From positions 40,556,378-40,620,377 of the forward strand of contig NC_134887.1 of assembly GCF_041734735.1 (NCBI RefSeq): 64,000 bases of DNA. Direction: 5' to 3'. Positions 22,526 through 33,344 of this stretch are shown here, piece by piece. Each line of letters begins with the position of its first letter. Position 1 is the first letter of the stretch. This DNA comes from Babylonia areolata (Eukaryota > Mollusca > Gastropoda > Neogastropoda > Buccinidae). The notes under the pieces are model-generated. The model saw nothing but the letters and a program-made list of their open reading frames with translations, was not told the origin of the DNA and did no database searches. The position numbers and the translations under genes were made by a program.

Positions 22526-23087
22526 ATTGACACTCGCCAAGGTGGTTGCCATTGTAATGTCGACAATCAAGACAAAATACTTGGGAACAGCTGTGTTTTT
22601 TTGTTGTTGTTGTTGTTGTCGTTTTTTGTGTGTTTAATTGTGTGCGTTTATTACTATCACATCAAACTTTATTACCTTATCAATAGTTTGTTTTTTTTTA
22701 GCAGAAGCGTAAATTAGTGAAATAAAAACATCATTTTAACTCCTTTCTTCCTGATTTCCTCGGTGTGAGAGGATAGGCCCTTTCTTCCAAAGTTGGGCGT
22801 GACACAAACACGCACACACACACACACTAACATACACCATTGAACTTGTAGACCGAAGAAGCAAGGGGAAGGAGAACAGGAAGGGGGGAGGGGGGGGGGG
22901 GGGGGGGGGGGAGCGGATACATGCCTTGTGTTGTGCACGCGTGTGAAACGGAAAACGCAACACTCGCTAACCATTGGAGACAGCCGAGTTTAGACCATGA
23001 CGGGCACTTGACGCACGGTGAGAAAACTTGGGCTCAGTACTGGTCAATATCCAGTGACAGAGAGAGAAACAGGCAGAGAGAGATGAT
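22526..23087. other. no gene recognised; poly-G run
   Basis: TTG repeat at about 22600-22620, (CA)n at 22812-22828 and a G run of about 24 at 22888-22911. Nothing coding. Confidence 0.6.
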
Positions 23088-23118
23088 GGACTGGGAAGGC
23101 AGAAAAAGGAGACAACAG

Positions 23119-23152
<34 letters not shown>

Positions 23153-23308
23153 AGAAAAAAGAGAGTGATAGAAAAGAGGAAAATTCTAGCACAGAATTTC
23201 CAGAAGACGGGCATGCTATTTATACTGAAAGACCCCCGGCATCCCCACGGGGGAGTTGGGATGACATTTTACATCTCGTTCACAGAAAACGGTACAGATT
23301 CCCCGCCG

Positions 23309-25405
23309 TCAAACACAGTAGCAATACGGTCTCAAGTACAGCCGAGAATTATGGACACAGTTGGATTGAGAGCCGTACTTGTTGATTCTACTGGTGGAGC
23401 GATCAAGCACGCTGAACGTGTTGGACGTGACGTCATGTCTGCACGTGACCTGAAAGTGAGCGAGTCCCGGAAGTGTCTGGAAAGACACCTGGTACAGATC
23501 AGTGGCGGCGGGTCGACGAGCTTTGGCGTATCTTAGCATTTTCCTTTCAGCGGACTGATCGTCGGAACTGAGAACGTAACGAAGGCTTTTCGTGATGTTG
23601 TGCAAGGCCAGTTTCGCACACTTGTTCCGTTCGGATCGCGTGTAGCTGTTGATTTTGTCAATGGCGGTGGCTACAGCCTCTTGAACGAACGGGTCTGATG
23701 TGCTGACGGGCTGCCATTCCAAACACGCGCACCAGTGAGGAGTGACCTCAGCATGAGTGCACGTGCGTTCTTTGGGGATTTCCTTGAACAGGCTGATGGC
23801 TCTGCTGCTCACATCGCCATAACTGGTGCCGGAGTGGTTCAGGAAGTCCAGGAAGGTTGCGTGGATGTCAAACGGAGTGGTCAGTCTTTTTGAGTTGGTC
23901 TGCAAGTTTTTCATGATGGTGGGGTACTGTTGTTGGAACCACGGAGGAAACCGAAATGAAAAAAATGGCAAACGCTCTTCCAGGCTTCCTTGGGGGGTGT
24001 CCCGAATAAAGTCAAATCTCGAACCATGATCTGCCATTAGAATCAACAAAGTGGAATTCAGATGTCCTTTTACTTCCAACTCTTGCAAGAAGGCAGCCAG
24101 ATCGTCATCCATAGCTTGAGCAGGGTTGTTAGCATCATGACTCAGTTCTGAGTAAAACCCGAAGAAGAACTTAGGGAAATGTCTGTACATGTCAAACAGA
24201 CTCCCAAACCAGTTCATGAAATTCATGTGTCGTGGTTTAGATCCCCAGCAGAGTGTGGGGTTGTCTTTACCCGCTCTCTCTGCTGCAAGGTAGAACGGAC
24301 GCATGCAGTGATCAGTGGGCTGGTGTTCAAAACCCAGCATTCTGTAATAGACTGTTCCTATTCGCGGCATGTCTTCTGCATAAGCCGTGACGTAGCCCTG
24401 CTTGGAAAACTCTCTCCATATCCAGGGGTGATTGTCCACTGGTTTTGCCCCTTTGAAACCTGGTCTAGCCTCTGGAAGTTCCATTGCCATTTTGCCTGTC
24501 AGAATAGGTAACAGTGCAGCTTTTGTACCATCTCCCAAAATATTGTAACCCTCCAGTTCTATTGCTCCCAATCTGTCGACGAGGAGAGTGTGTGTCTTTG
24601 GCAAAAGGCGTCGCCAAGCCATACGCGAGAGTGAGTCAAAACCAAGCATGAAAACGCTCAGATTAAGATTTTGGTTGGACTGGGATGAGAATTCATCATG
24701 GTCTGTGCTGCGTGTTGAGGACAGAGATGAAGTGAGTGATGACGACTTGAGTTCGGGTCGTTTGTTCAAGCCTGGAGCAGAGTTCAGCGAAGAATGGAAG
24801 TGACGAAGACGCTCCATGACAGAACTGTTCACGGCCACAGCAGCGTGGATGTTGTTGTACGTCTTGCCACGGGCAGACTGACAGTCCACGCGGAAAAAGT
24901 CAGACTGTAAAGGCGTTCCATCCAGCATTGGTTTCACCACTGAGGCGTAGCCCACGGAAAAATCACCCTGGCGCACGATTGGTGCATATTCGCACGTGAT
25001 GTTTCCGTACTGACGTATGGCGTCACGTGAAATGTGGAATGTACCGTTGATGACGTAGACCCAGTCCACCATGGCGGAACTGCAGTTTATTGGAGGTACT
25101 TTGTAGTGGAACTGCATGATGGCTGGGTCAAAGGGGTGGAGAACGGGGTGCATACATTTCAACCCAGATCCACTGTCTTGGGCCTCCGCCCTGTCAGTTG
25201 ACTTCTTCAGGGTGTTTTGCACCGATGACAAAAACGAAGATTTGTGTCTCACACTACTTTTTTCAATGTCCTCAAATTGACCACGGTTAGACTGTAAAAA
25301 CACCAGTAGACCTACTGATGCCACGAGTATCAATAACAGTAGACAAGTTTTCTTGTAACCAAGCCTACAGTTAATGTACATTGTCCGAATAAGACAACTC
25401 CACAT
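23309..25405 (-). CDS. DUF229 family type II membrane protein, copy 2
   Basis: Open frame of 698 residues, the same length as copy 1, ATG at 25405-25403. The order of parts is identical: signal-anchor-like segment about 19-37, FMLGFDSLSRM, the AYAEDMP block, ADHG and the CYC end. By eye about 57 residues differ from copy 1 (about 92% identity) with no indels in the protein. Differences are denser around residues 293-370 (GTK..LPEARPGFKGAK, MPRIGTVYYRMLGFEHQ) and 457-490 (DHGSRFDFIRDTPQG) than in the N-terminal third, apart from the first 120 residues. That could be altered specificity or simply drift. Intronless, convergent with copy 1. Both are probably real genes because the frame survived about 2.1 kb of divergence. 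Confidence 0.92.
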   Translation of the reverse strand: MWSCLIRTMYINCRLGYKKTCLLLLILVASVGLLVFLQSNRGQFEDIEKSSVRHKSSFLSSVQNTLKKSTDRAEAQDSGSGLKCMHPVLHPFDPAIMQFHYKVPPINCSSAMVDWVYVINGTFHISRDAIRQYGNITCEYAPIVRQGDFSVGYASVVKPMLDGTPLQSDFFRVDCQSARGKTYNNIHAAVAVNSSVMERLRHFHSSLNSAPGLNKRPELKSSSLTSSLSSTRSTDHDEFSSQSNQNLNLSVFMLGFDSLSRMAWRRLLPKTHTLLVDRLGAIELEGYNILGDGTKAALLPILTGKMAMELPEARPGFKGAKPVDNHPWIWREFSKQGYVTAYAEDMPRIGTVYYRMLGFEHQPTDHCMRPFYLAAERAGKDNPTLCWGSKPRHMNFMNWFGSLFDMYRHFPKFFFGFYSELSHDANNPAQAMDDDLAAFLQELEVKGHLNSTLLILMADHGSRFDFIRDTPQGSLEERLPFFSFRFPPWFQQQYPTIMKNLQTNSKRLTTPFDIHATFLDFLNHSGTSYGDVSSRAISLFKEIPKERTCTHAEVTPHWCACLEWQPVSTSDPFVQEAVATAIDKINSYTRSERNKCAKLALHNITKSLRYVLSSDDQSAERKMLRYAKARRPAATDLYQVSFQTLPGLAHFQVTCRHDVTSNTFSVLDRSTSRINKYGSQSNCVHNSRLYLRPYCYCV

Positions 25406-26218
25406 TTTTGTTTTTGTTTAAAACAAGCAAACAAACAAAATATTTGAAAATATCTCAAGATCATGTCAAGCCCTTAGTATAAACTGAATACAAGTTCACG
25501 TCATGAGAGTACGTTTGTTATAATATTTCATTAAATCAATTGTTCTTTCAGATAGTAGACCTGAAAAGGATCACTTCTGTACCGATATGCGAGCTCATCT
25601 GCAGAAATATTTTATCTGATGGGGGCATCAGAAATCTTGGTCTGTGTTCTAAAAGATTCTAGTTACACAAAGCAAAATACAATTTAAAAAAAAAAAAAAA
25701 AAAAAAGAAAGAGAGAGAGGGAGAGAGAAATACACAGTGCTGCTGATCATTCAGCCATTTCAAAGATATTGGCATGAGCACATCCAGTTTTCCACATTTG
25801 TTGTTTTTGTTCACACATCGAGTGAAAGGAACGTCATTCTTTCTCCACTCTTCGTTGTTGTTGTTTTTAATGACGGTAAATTTGTGTTTAATAATATTTG
25901 CAATTGATAGTCAAACATTTGTTTGTGTGACTAAATGTCCTTGATTTCCCAAAACGTCAGTTCTGAAGAAGAACGTGCAATCGACGCTGGCAGGAACAGG
26001 TTCATACACATTTGTTCCTGAGGTCTGCCGTACAGAGTCAGTATGGGACAGCTGATGTCAGAATGTTGCTGGATGACCTCGGGACCACAGCTTCTGTCAT
26101 CACCGTGTCTGTGAGCTTTTCTTCCTGTCTGGTAGTTCTGGAATCACAGACAATGATGACTCATCAATTTAACAGAGAGAACAAGGTTATCTCACAAGGT
26201 ATTGAGCATAAAAGTGAC

Positions 26219-26541
26219 GGGCGCAATGGCCGAGTGGTTAAAGCGTTGGATTTCAATCTGAGGGTCCCGGATTCGAATCTCGGTAACATCGCCTGGTGGA
26301 GATTTTTCCGATCTCCCAAGTCAATATATTTGCAAACTTGCTTGTGCCTGAACCCCCTTCATGTGTATACGCAAGCAGAAAATCAAATACGCACGTTAAA
26401 GATCCTGTAACCCATGTCCGAAAACGGAGTAAGGCTGCCTACATGGCGGAGTTAAAATAGTCATACACGTAAAAGCCCACTCGTGTACATACGAGTGAAC
26501 ATGGGAGTTGCAGCCCACGAACGAAGAAGAAGAAGAAGAAA
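26219..26541 (+). mobile_element. tRNA-derived SINE with (GAA)n tail, arm 2 copy
   Basis: tRNA-Leu-like head GGGCGCAATGGCCGAGTGG at 26219, B box GATTCGAATC near 26270, shared body, the hairpin ACTCGTGTACATACGAGT near 26478-26495, and tail (GAA)n at 26522-26541. Same insertion as 4393-4770. Confidence 0.88.
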
Positions 26542-26579
26542 CATAAAAGTATTTACCATATCTTGTCTGCTCCCTGTTA

Positions 26580-27440
26580 CATTCCAGGTGCTTCAGTTTG
26601 ATAGAAAGTATGTATACAGACACAAAAGCCTGCACCCGTAATGAAAATGGATTCTCCCCTTCCATCTATGTTCGAAGAGGAGTACAACAGGGAAATACAC
26701 TGAGCCCCACATTATTTAATGTATTTATAAATGATATTGTTGATTGACTCGCAGATACAGATTCGCCAACAGTTAGTCATTCTCAAAACAAAAGTATCTC
26801 TTGTTTTTTTATATGCTGATGACTTAGCATTACTTTCAAAATCTAAGCATGGCCTACAGCTGAAACTAAACCAGTTACATTTATATTGTAAACAATGGGG
26901 TATTGAAGTCAATTGAGGCAAAACAAAAGTTGTCATATTTTCGAGATCAGAACCACGAGCTCAAATGTTTGGGTTTTTTTTAAATGTGGAACAGAAGCTA
27001 TAGAAACAACTGAACAATGTAAATGCCTGGGAACAATATTCCATAAATCAGGCAATTTTGAAAAGGCTAAGGAACATGTGGCAAAACAAGGTAATAAAGC
27101 TTCTCATATTCTTAAAAGATCTTTCAAGAATGAAAACATAAGCATACATATAATATCAAAATTGTTTGGTAGTCTCGTTCACCAATCCTAACGTATGGAG
27201 CAGAAACATGGTTCCCCACTTGTGAAAAATCAGATGATACTTTTACTTCTGACAAACTATATAACCATTGTCTCATAAACAAATTTCCTCATGAGCATGT
27301 TCATTTTAACTTTTTTAAACACATATTGGAAGTCCACAAAAAAGCCACAAATTTAGCAGTACATGGTGAAATAGGTAAATACCCCTTAAGTTTAAAAGTT
27401 ATTTGTCAAATAATAATAAAAATTTTGGTTTCACACAACA
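26580..27440 (+). mobile_element. APE-type LINE RT fragment
   Basis: RT motifs in order: YVRRGVQQGNTLSPTLFNVF (about 26660-26725), FLYADDLALLSKS (about 26807-26845), YCKQWGIEVN, CKCLGTIFHKSGNFEKA, then ILEVHKKATNLAVHGEIGKY near 27325-27380. At least two frameshifts. The C-terminal CxxC-type domain expected next is missing here, but a matching one occurs at 33040-33340. Confidence 0.8.
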
Positions 27441-27446
27441 CAGGCA

Positions 27447-30400
27447 CGTCAGGTCAGGTCAGGGGCATAGCCCTTGCTACTGGTACCATGTAACCCAGTA
27501 CTACCTGCCGCATGTGAAGTCTCCCAACGACAGACCAGGCGGAGGAAGAAACCTCTCCCAACGGCTGTGAAGGCGGAAGAGGATGACCAAAGGGCAGGGG
27601 GAGCTCTTATCCTTGGCTGGAAGTCCCCCTAGGAGACGGAGCTCCGAAGAAAAAACCTGCACCTGCCGAGGCCGTCCTACACGTGGCAGTATCTGCACCT
27701 GTGGGACTGTGAGAGTCGGTAGGTGAGAGAGTGGGGAAGGGACTGCACAACTTCTCCTCACAAAAAAAAAAAGTCACTTTTGCTGGTCAGGCAATCAGGC
27801 TAATGTCGGAACAACGAGCTAGCCCTTCAACAAGCAGCTTTGCCAAGCCCTGCGGCGATGGAGAAGTGGTAACGGGGACAGGCAGAGGATGCTGCTGGAG
27901 GTTCCTAGTCACGACTCTGCACGCAGGCGGCTGTGGGGTGATGGTCGTCCGCCGTAGGCTGGGGCAGATGCGGCGCCCGTATCCTCCCACATTGTCAGAG
28001 CAGCCCTTTTTAGGGACAACACTGCTCTCCCCACATGGGGAAGGGGAGATAAAAGGATCCCCAAACAAAGCCTGCCTCACCTAGTACCTAGTAGGAAACC
28101 GCACCTACTTGGACATCCAACAATCGCGGTCGAAAACAACAAAAGAAAAGAACCAGTAGTCATGCCCTGACTCTGGGTGCCTGGAATGTTCGCGCCCTCT
28201 TAGACAGAGACGACAGATCAGAAAGACGCACAGCGCTCAATGCTAGAATGTTTGATCGCTACCCAGCTGGAGGAAGTTGGAGGGGGCTACACCTTCTACT
28301 GCATTGGGAAGCCAGATGGCACCCCAAGAACCTCAGGCGTGGGCTTTGCCATACTTGCACGACAGCTTGACAGCCTTCCACTGGGATAAATGACAGGCTG
28401 ATGACCTGCGTCTGAAGCTGTCCAAGGATCGCTTCGCCACAGTCATCAGCTGCTATGCCCCGACGATGACCAACACTGTTGACATCAAAGAAGCTTTCTA
28501 CGAGGAGCTCAGCCGCACCATTTCAGCGGTAGACAGAAAGGACAGGCTGATCATCCTTGGGGATTTCAATGCCCGCGTCGGCGTGGACTTCTCCTCGTGG
28601 CCAAAAGTCCTGGGACAGCACGGCACTGGCAAGTGCAATTCCAACGGACTGCTTTTGCTCTCGCTCTGTTCGCAGCATGGACTGACCATCACCAACACCC
28701 TCTTCCAACAAGCGGACAAGTACAAGAACACATGGATGCACACCCGCTCCAAGCAATGGCACATGCTGGACTATGTGACTGTCCGGCAGAGGGACAGAGG
28801 TGATGTTTCCATTACACGCTGCATGAGAGGAGCAGTCTGTTGGTCGGACCATCGCCTGGTACGCAGCAAGATGAACATCAGACTTGCACGCAAGCTCCAA
28901 CCAGCCAGGCAGAAACCCCCTAGGAAGCTGAACATCCACCACCTCCCTATCACCAAGGACGTGCAGAAGCAGCAAATTCAAGTAGCTCTCCAAAAAATTC
29001 CTGCATCAACTGATGTAGAAGAGGTATGGAGCACCTTCAGAGATGCTGTGTACACAGCAGCAGCTGACACACTCGGCTTTGTACAGAGGAGCCACAAAGA
29101 CTGGTTTGACGAGAACGACTCTGGAATCTCCAAGCTCCTGAACACACTGCATATACAGCATCAGGATCACATTTCCGATAAAGACTGCCAGAGGAAAGAG
29201 AACCAGTTCTTGCAAACCAAGCAACTCGTACAGAAGAGGCTGCGTGAGATGAAGAACACCTGGTGGGATAGAAAATCCGAAGAGCTTCAGTCCGCTGCTG
29301 ATGCTCACGACATGAAGACCTTCCATGATGGTCTCCGAGCTGTGTATGGGCCGAGAGTCACAGGATCAACCCCTGTCCGAGCCTCGGACCAGACCACCCT
29401 CCTGACAGACAAGAAGACATACTTGCCCGCTGGGCAGAGCACTTCAACACCCTCCTCAACAGGGACTCGTCCGTATCTGATGAGGCAACTGCAGTCCTCC
29501 CACAGCTACCAGTCAATGACTTACTAGCTGCCCCTCCCACCAAGGTCGAGACCCAGAAGGCCCTGAAGCTGATAACGTCAGGAAAGGCACTAGGAGCGGA
29601 TGGAATCCAGGCTGACATCTACATGTATGGAGGCGCGGCGCTGACAGACAAGCTGACTGCCCTGTTCCAGTCTATCTGGGAGAGAGGGGAGGTCCCCCAG
29701 GATTTCAATGATGCTTCTATTGTCCACATTTACAAACGGAAGGGAGAGAAAATATCCTGCGATAACCACCGTGGAATCTCTCTCCTCTGCATCGCCGGCA
29801 AGATCTTCGCCTGCATCATACTGACTGGTTGACCATGTCTCCAACACAGTCATCCCTGAAGCACAGTGCGGCTTCCGCTCAGGCAGGGGAACATGTGACA
29901 TGGTGTTTGCTGTACGCCAGATGCAAGAGAAGTGCCGTGAGCAGAACAAGGAGCTCCATATGGTTTTTGTAGACCTGACTAAGGCCTTTGACACGGTGAA
30001 CCGCCATGGTCTGTGGAAGATCCTCCTAAAGTTCGCCTGCCCAGAGAGCCTAATCCAGCTGATTGTGTCTTTCCACGATGGCATGCAGGCAAGAGTACAG
30101 GAAAATACTGACATGTCGGATCCGTTCCCTGTGGTAAATGGAGTGAAGCAGGGCTGCGTCCTGGCACCCACACTGTTCTCCATTCTCTTCTCTGCCATGC
30201 TGATTGACGCCTTCCAAGACTGTGACCGGAGCATCTACATTCAGTTTCGCACAGATGGCAAACTTTTCAACTTGTGGCGACTTCATGCCAGGTCCAGGGT
30301 GTTTGAGGCACTGATGAGAGAGATCCTCTTCACTGATGACTGCGCGCTTGCTGCACACACCCATGAGGACATGCAGTTAATTATGGACAGGTTCTCAACC

Positions 30401-31398
30401 TCCTGCAGGCGCTTTGGACTCACCATCAGCCTCAGCAAGACCAAGTCCATGTGCCAACCAGCTAGCTCACAGAACGCCAGTGCCTCCCCCCCACCTGCAA
30501 TCAAGATCAATGACACAGAGATCAAGTCAGTTGACAAGTTTTGCTACATGGGCAGCACCCTATGCAGCAATGGAGCCCTTGATGCAGAAGTGACGCTGCG
30601 CATCGCCAAGGCCAGCTCCGCCTTTGGCAGACTCAACAGCAGGCTGTAGAACAACAAAGGCATCAGGCTCAGCACCAAGATGAAAACCTACAGAGCTGTT
30701 GTGCTGACCACCTTGTTGTACTGCTGTGAAACATGGACGACGTATCGCCGTCACATTCAACAACTTGAGCAGTTTCACCAGAGATGCCTACGAAAGATCC
30801 TCGACATAAAGTGGCAAGACAGGGTCTCCAACCTCCAGGTCCTAGAGAGTAGTGGCCTGCCCAGCATCGAAAGCCTGCTGATCCAGTGCCAGCTGGACAG
30901 GACACGTTGTCCGCATGACACACAGCAGGATCCCGAAGATGCTTTTGTATGGCCAGCTGAAGGAAGGCCACCGTGAACTTGGAAGACCCTGCAAGCGCTT
31001 CAAGGACACCTTTAAGACAAACCTCAAAGCCTGTGACATAGACATCGCTTCCTGGGAAACTGATGCCCTTAACCGCTGTCGCTGGAGGATGCTGTGCTCT
31101 AGTGGCATAAAGACGTTTGAAAACAAGAGAACGCTGGCCATTAAGGAGAAGCGTGAGCGAAGGAAGCAGGGCTCAACTTCTGGAGACGTTTTCCCTTGCA
31201 ACACCTGTGGGAAGTACTGTGCATCCGGAATCGGCCTCTTCTCCCATATGAGGACACACACCGACAGATAAACCTGCCTGCCTACTCATCCGTCGGACCG
31301 ACGGGAGACTCCATCAGAATATGGATATGTTTTTTTCTGGAAGAGAAACAAATCTGAAAACAAGAAAGGCAAGGCCTTCAAGACTCAATTGAGATACA

Positions 31399-31432
<34 letters not shown>
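27447..31432 (+). mobile_element. near full-length zinc-finger-tailed LINE
   Basis: About 4 kb, from a GTCAGGTCAGGTCAGGGGC 5' end to a poly-A of about 30 at 31402-31431. The 5' UTR of about 700 bp is GC-rich. Endonuclease: WNVRALLDR near 28180, then ILGDFNARVG, MLDYVTV and VCWSDHRLV. RT: FVDLTKAFDTVNR (about 29965-30003), VVNGVKQGCVLAPTLFSILF, then LFTDDCALAAH in place of FADD. The C-terminus has CCETWTTYRRHIQQLEQFHQ, KEGHRELGRPCKRFKDTFK and a terminal C2H2 finger CNTCGKYCASGIGLFSHMRT then H (about 31198-31260). Several frameshifts and stops (near 28390, 29530, 29830, 30648, 30905) make it inactive but fairly young. I could not assign the clade firmly; RTE-like is my best guess. Confidence 0.85.
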
Positions 31433-31434
<2 letters not shown>

Positions 31435-32539
31435 AATCGTTAAAATGGGTTCTGTATTTGTTATTATAAAGCTTCGCGTTTAAAAAAAAAAGAAGAAAAA
31501 AAGTCCTAACCAGATTCGAACCCCGCGTGTTGGGGTGAGAAGAAACTGCCTTATCCATTACACTATCGTGGCTCCTTAACTGACGTTCTGAAATTTAACA
31601 TTTGAACATACTTTTGTAAAGGACGATAAACCAACTGCGGTATTCGCAGTGAGAACGCTGTTTAAATCATATTATTCTGGTGTATGTTTAAATCATATTA
31701 TTCTGGTGTATCTTGGGCATTCCAAAAATCTTTAAGGGCAATTAAAAATTCTTTTTAATGGCTATCGCGGCAATCACACTGCAACATTTAGCCGTTTTCA
31801 CTAGATCTAGATAGATGTACAAGTTTAGTTACACCCGCCGGGAATGTAGTACGACACGGTCGATTCAATTTCTCTTTTATGTTCATTCTAGTTTTATAGT
31901 TTTAAAGTTGATATGAAAATTTAGTATTTTGTTAAACTAATAACATGTAGACCCAAGTACAAGTCTAAACGTTGTAAGAAGTGAAAAGGACTTCATTTTG
32001 AGAAAAGTCAAGACTGGAAATTTTTTCGTTTCATCGTGATCAGTTCAAGGGTATTAACTCGCATGGTTTACATTTTTTAACTGTGAATTCCGACTGATTC
32101 TGTGGATATTTTTTATGACAGTTTGGGGCATAATCCAGTAAGTGATGAGGCGTTCACAAATCTTTCTCTGAATAAATATTTAACGGTCTCCTTCTCCAAC
32201 TTTCCATCACATGTTATCGTGTATTGTCCATTGAATATAGTATTGAACGGGCAGGTCAACAACTTGAAACAAAATGGCGTCGTTCGCGTTCACGAAGAAT
32301 ATGAGCATGCGCTTTGAATGTGTATAAGTATGTGTACGCAATTGATTTTTGCCCATGACCTTCAGGGCTCAGCCAACAGATCTGTAAAGTCCACTCGTCG
32401 TATTGATTTTAGTATTTTCCGAGAAAGACCACTTGGGCGAATGAACATAGTGAAAGCCCTGTACACTGAGAGTAAAACACACAAGCTTTTTATGTATTGA
32501 GTATAATTTCAAAATGTAATGTTTAAGATGAGAAAGATC
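31433..32539. other. unassigned repeat-like sequence, no gene supported
   Basis: AT-rich and non-coding, apart from a 71-codon open frame at 32102-32317 without recognised motifs. A small tandem duplication of TTTAAATCATATTATTCTGG lies near 31661-31710. I suspect it belongs with 32540-33012 to one dispersed element, but cannot show this from one copy. Confidence 0.4.
31498..31578 (-). pseudogene. degenerate tRNA-like (tRNA-Arg-type A and B boxes)
   Basis: On the minus strand A-box-like TAGTGTAATGGATAAGGC and B-box-like GGGGTTCGAATCTGG are correctly spaced and followed by a T run that would end pol III transcription. Acceptor and D stems do not pair well, so this is a tRNA pseudogene or SINE head and not a working tRNA. 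Confidence 0.5.
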
Positions 32540-33012
32540 AGTTTAAGCTAATTAAGTCCCCTAGCATTAATTACAGAGTAATTTCCCTTTTTTACTATTG
32601 CACCAAAACGTTTGCAAAATAAATAAAACTTCCATGCTTAGCAAAAGAAGTTCCTGTTTGAACAAAAAATGATAATAATGACTGCTCTTGTTGTTGTGTC
32701 AGAATATCAGATCAAAGTGCCAAGTTTAGAGAATACAGAAAATATAGCATAACAGTAAATGCAGTTTGCATATAATTAGACTTCATTTTTTTTGTGCCAA
32801 TCCCAGAGGTGCAATATTGTTTTAAACAAGTTGACTGGAAAGAACTGAATTTTTCCTATTTTTGTGCCTAATTTGGTGTCAACTGACAAAATATTTGCAG
32901 AGAAAATGTCAATGTTAAAGTTTACCACGGACACACACACACACACACACACACAGACAACCAAACACCGGGTTAAAACATAGACTCACTTTGTTTACAC
33001 AAGTGAGTCAAT
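32540..33012. repeat. unassigned dispersed repeat ending in a 27-bp palindrome
   Basis: The right end is GACTCACTT-TGTTTACAC-AAGTGAGTC (about 32983-33009), a 9-bp-stem inverted repeat, preceded by ACACCGGGTTAAAACATA and a (CA)n tract (32931-32954). The sharp palindromic end looks like a mobile-element terminus. I could not identify the opposite end. Confidence 0.4.
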
Positions 33013-33039
33013 AAATCTAAACTACTATTCTATAATAAC

Positions 33040-33340
33040 ATTACTCGTGAATACAGAACCGAACCTCATTTGCTTGAAGGATATCTTAATTATAATCAAA
33101 AACAATCATTGTGCAAATTAAGAATATCCTGTCATGATTTAGCAATAGAAAAAGGCCGATATTATTTCAACATCCCAAAAGAAAGGAGACTATGTTTACA
33201 ATGTCAAACAATAGAGGATGAATATCATTTCTTAGATGACTGCGAATTATACAAAGGAATTAGAACAGAATTCATATAAAAAGTTCAAAAATACCTTCCA
33301 GATATCATTAAACCCACTCAGCTAATACTGGAAGACAAAC
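33040..33340 (+). mobile_element. LINE C-terminal CxxC...HxxxC domain fragment
   Basis: Plus-strand frame LRISCHDLAIEKGRYYFNIP, then RRLCLQCQTIEDEYHFLDDC (about 33117-33243), a CxxC-x8-H-x4-C zinc-knuckle-like C-terminus of an APE LINE. It is the part missing from the RT fragment at 26580-27440, so the two may be halves of one copy split by later insertions. Confidence 0.7.
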
Positions 33341-33344
33341 TTGT

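Larger units (their letters stand above)
23088..26570 (-). repeat. inverted segmental duplication, arm 2
   Basis: Reverse-complement partner of 4365-7856. It carries the DUF229 frame, its 5' region (25406-26218) and the SINE at 26219-26541. Indels relative to arm 1 include an A run and GA block at 25684-25730 and a longer A run at 23120-23148, but coding length is unchanged. Confidence 0.93.

Noticed and set aside
31498-31578. Functional tRNA-Arg gene
   Set aside because: A and B boxes are present, but the acceptor and D stems do not pair.
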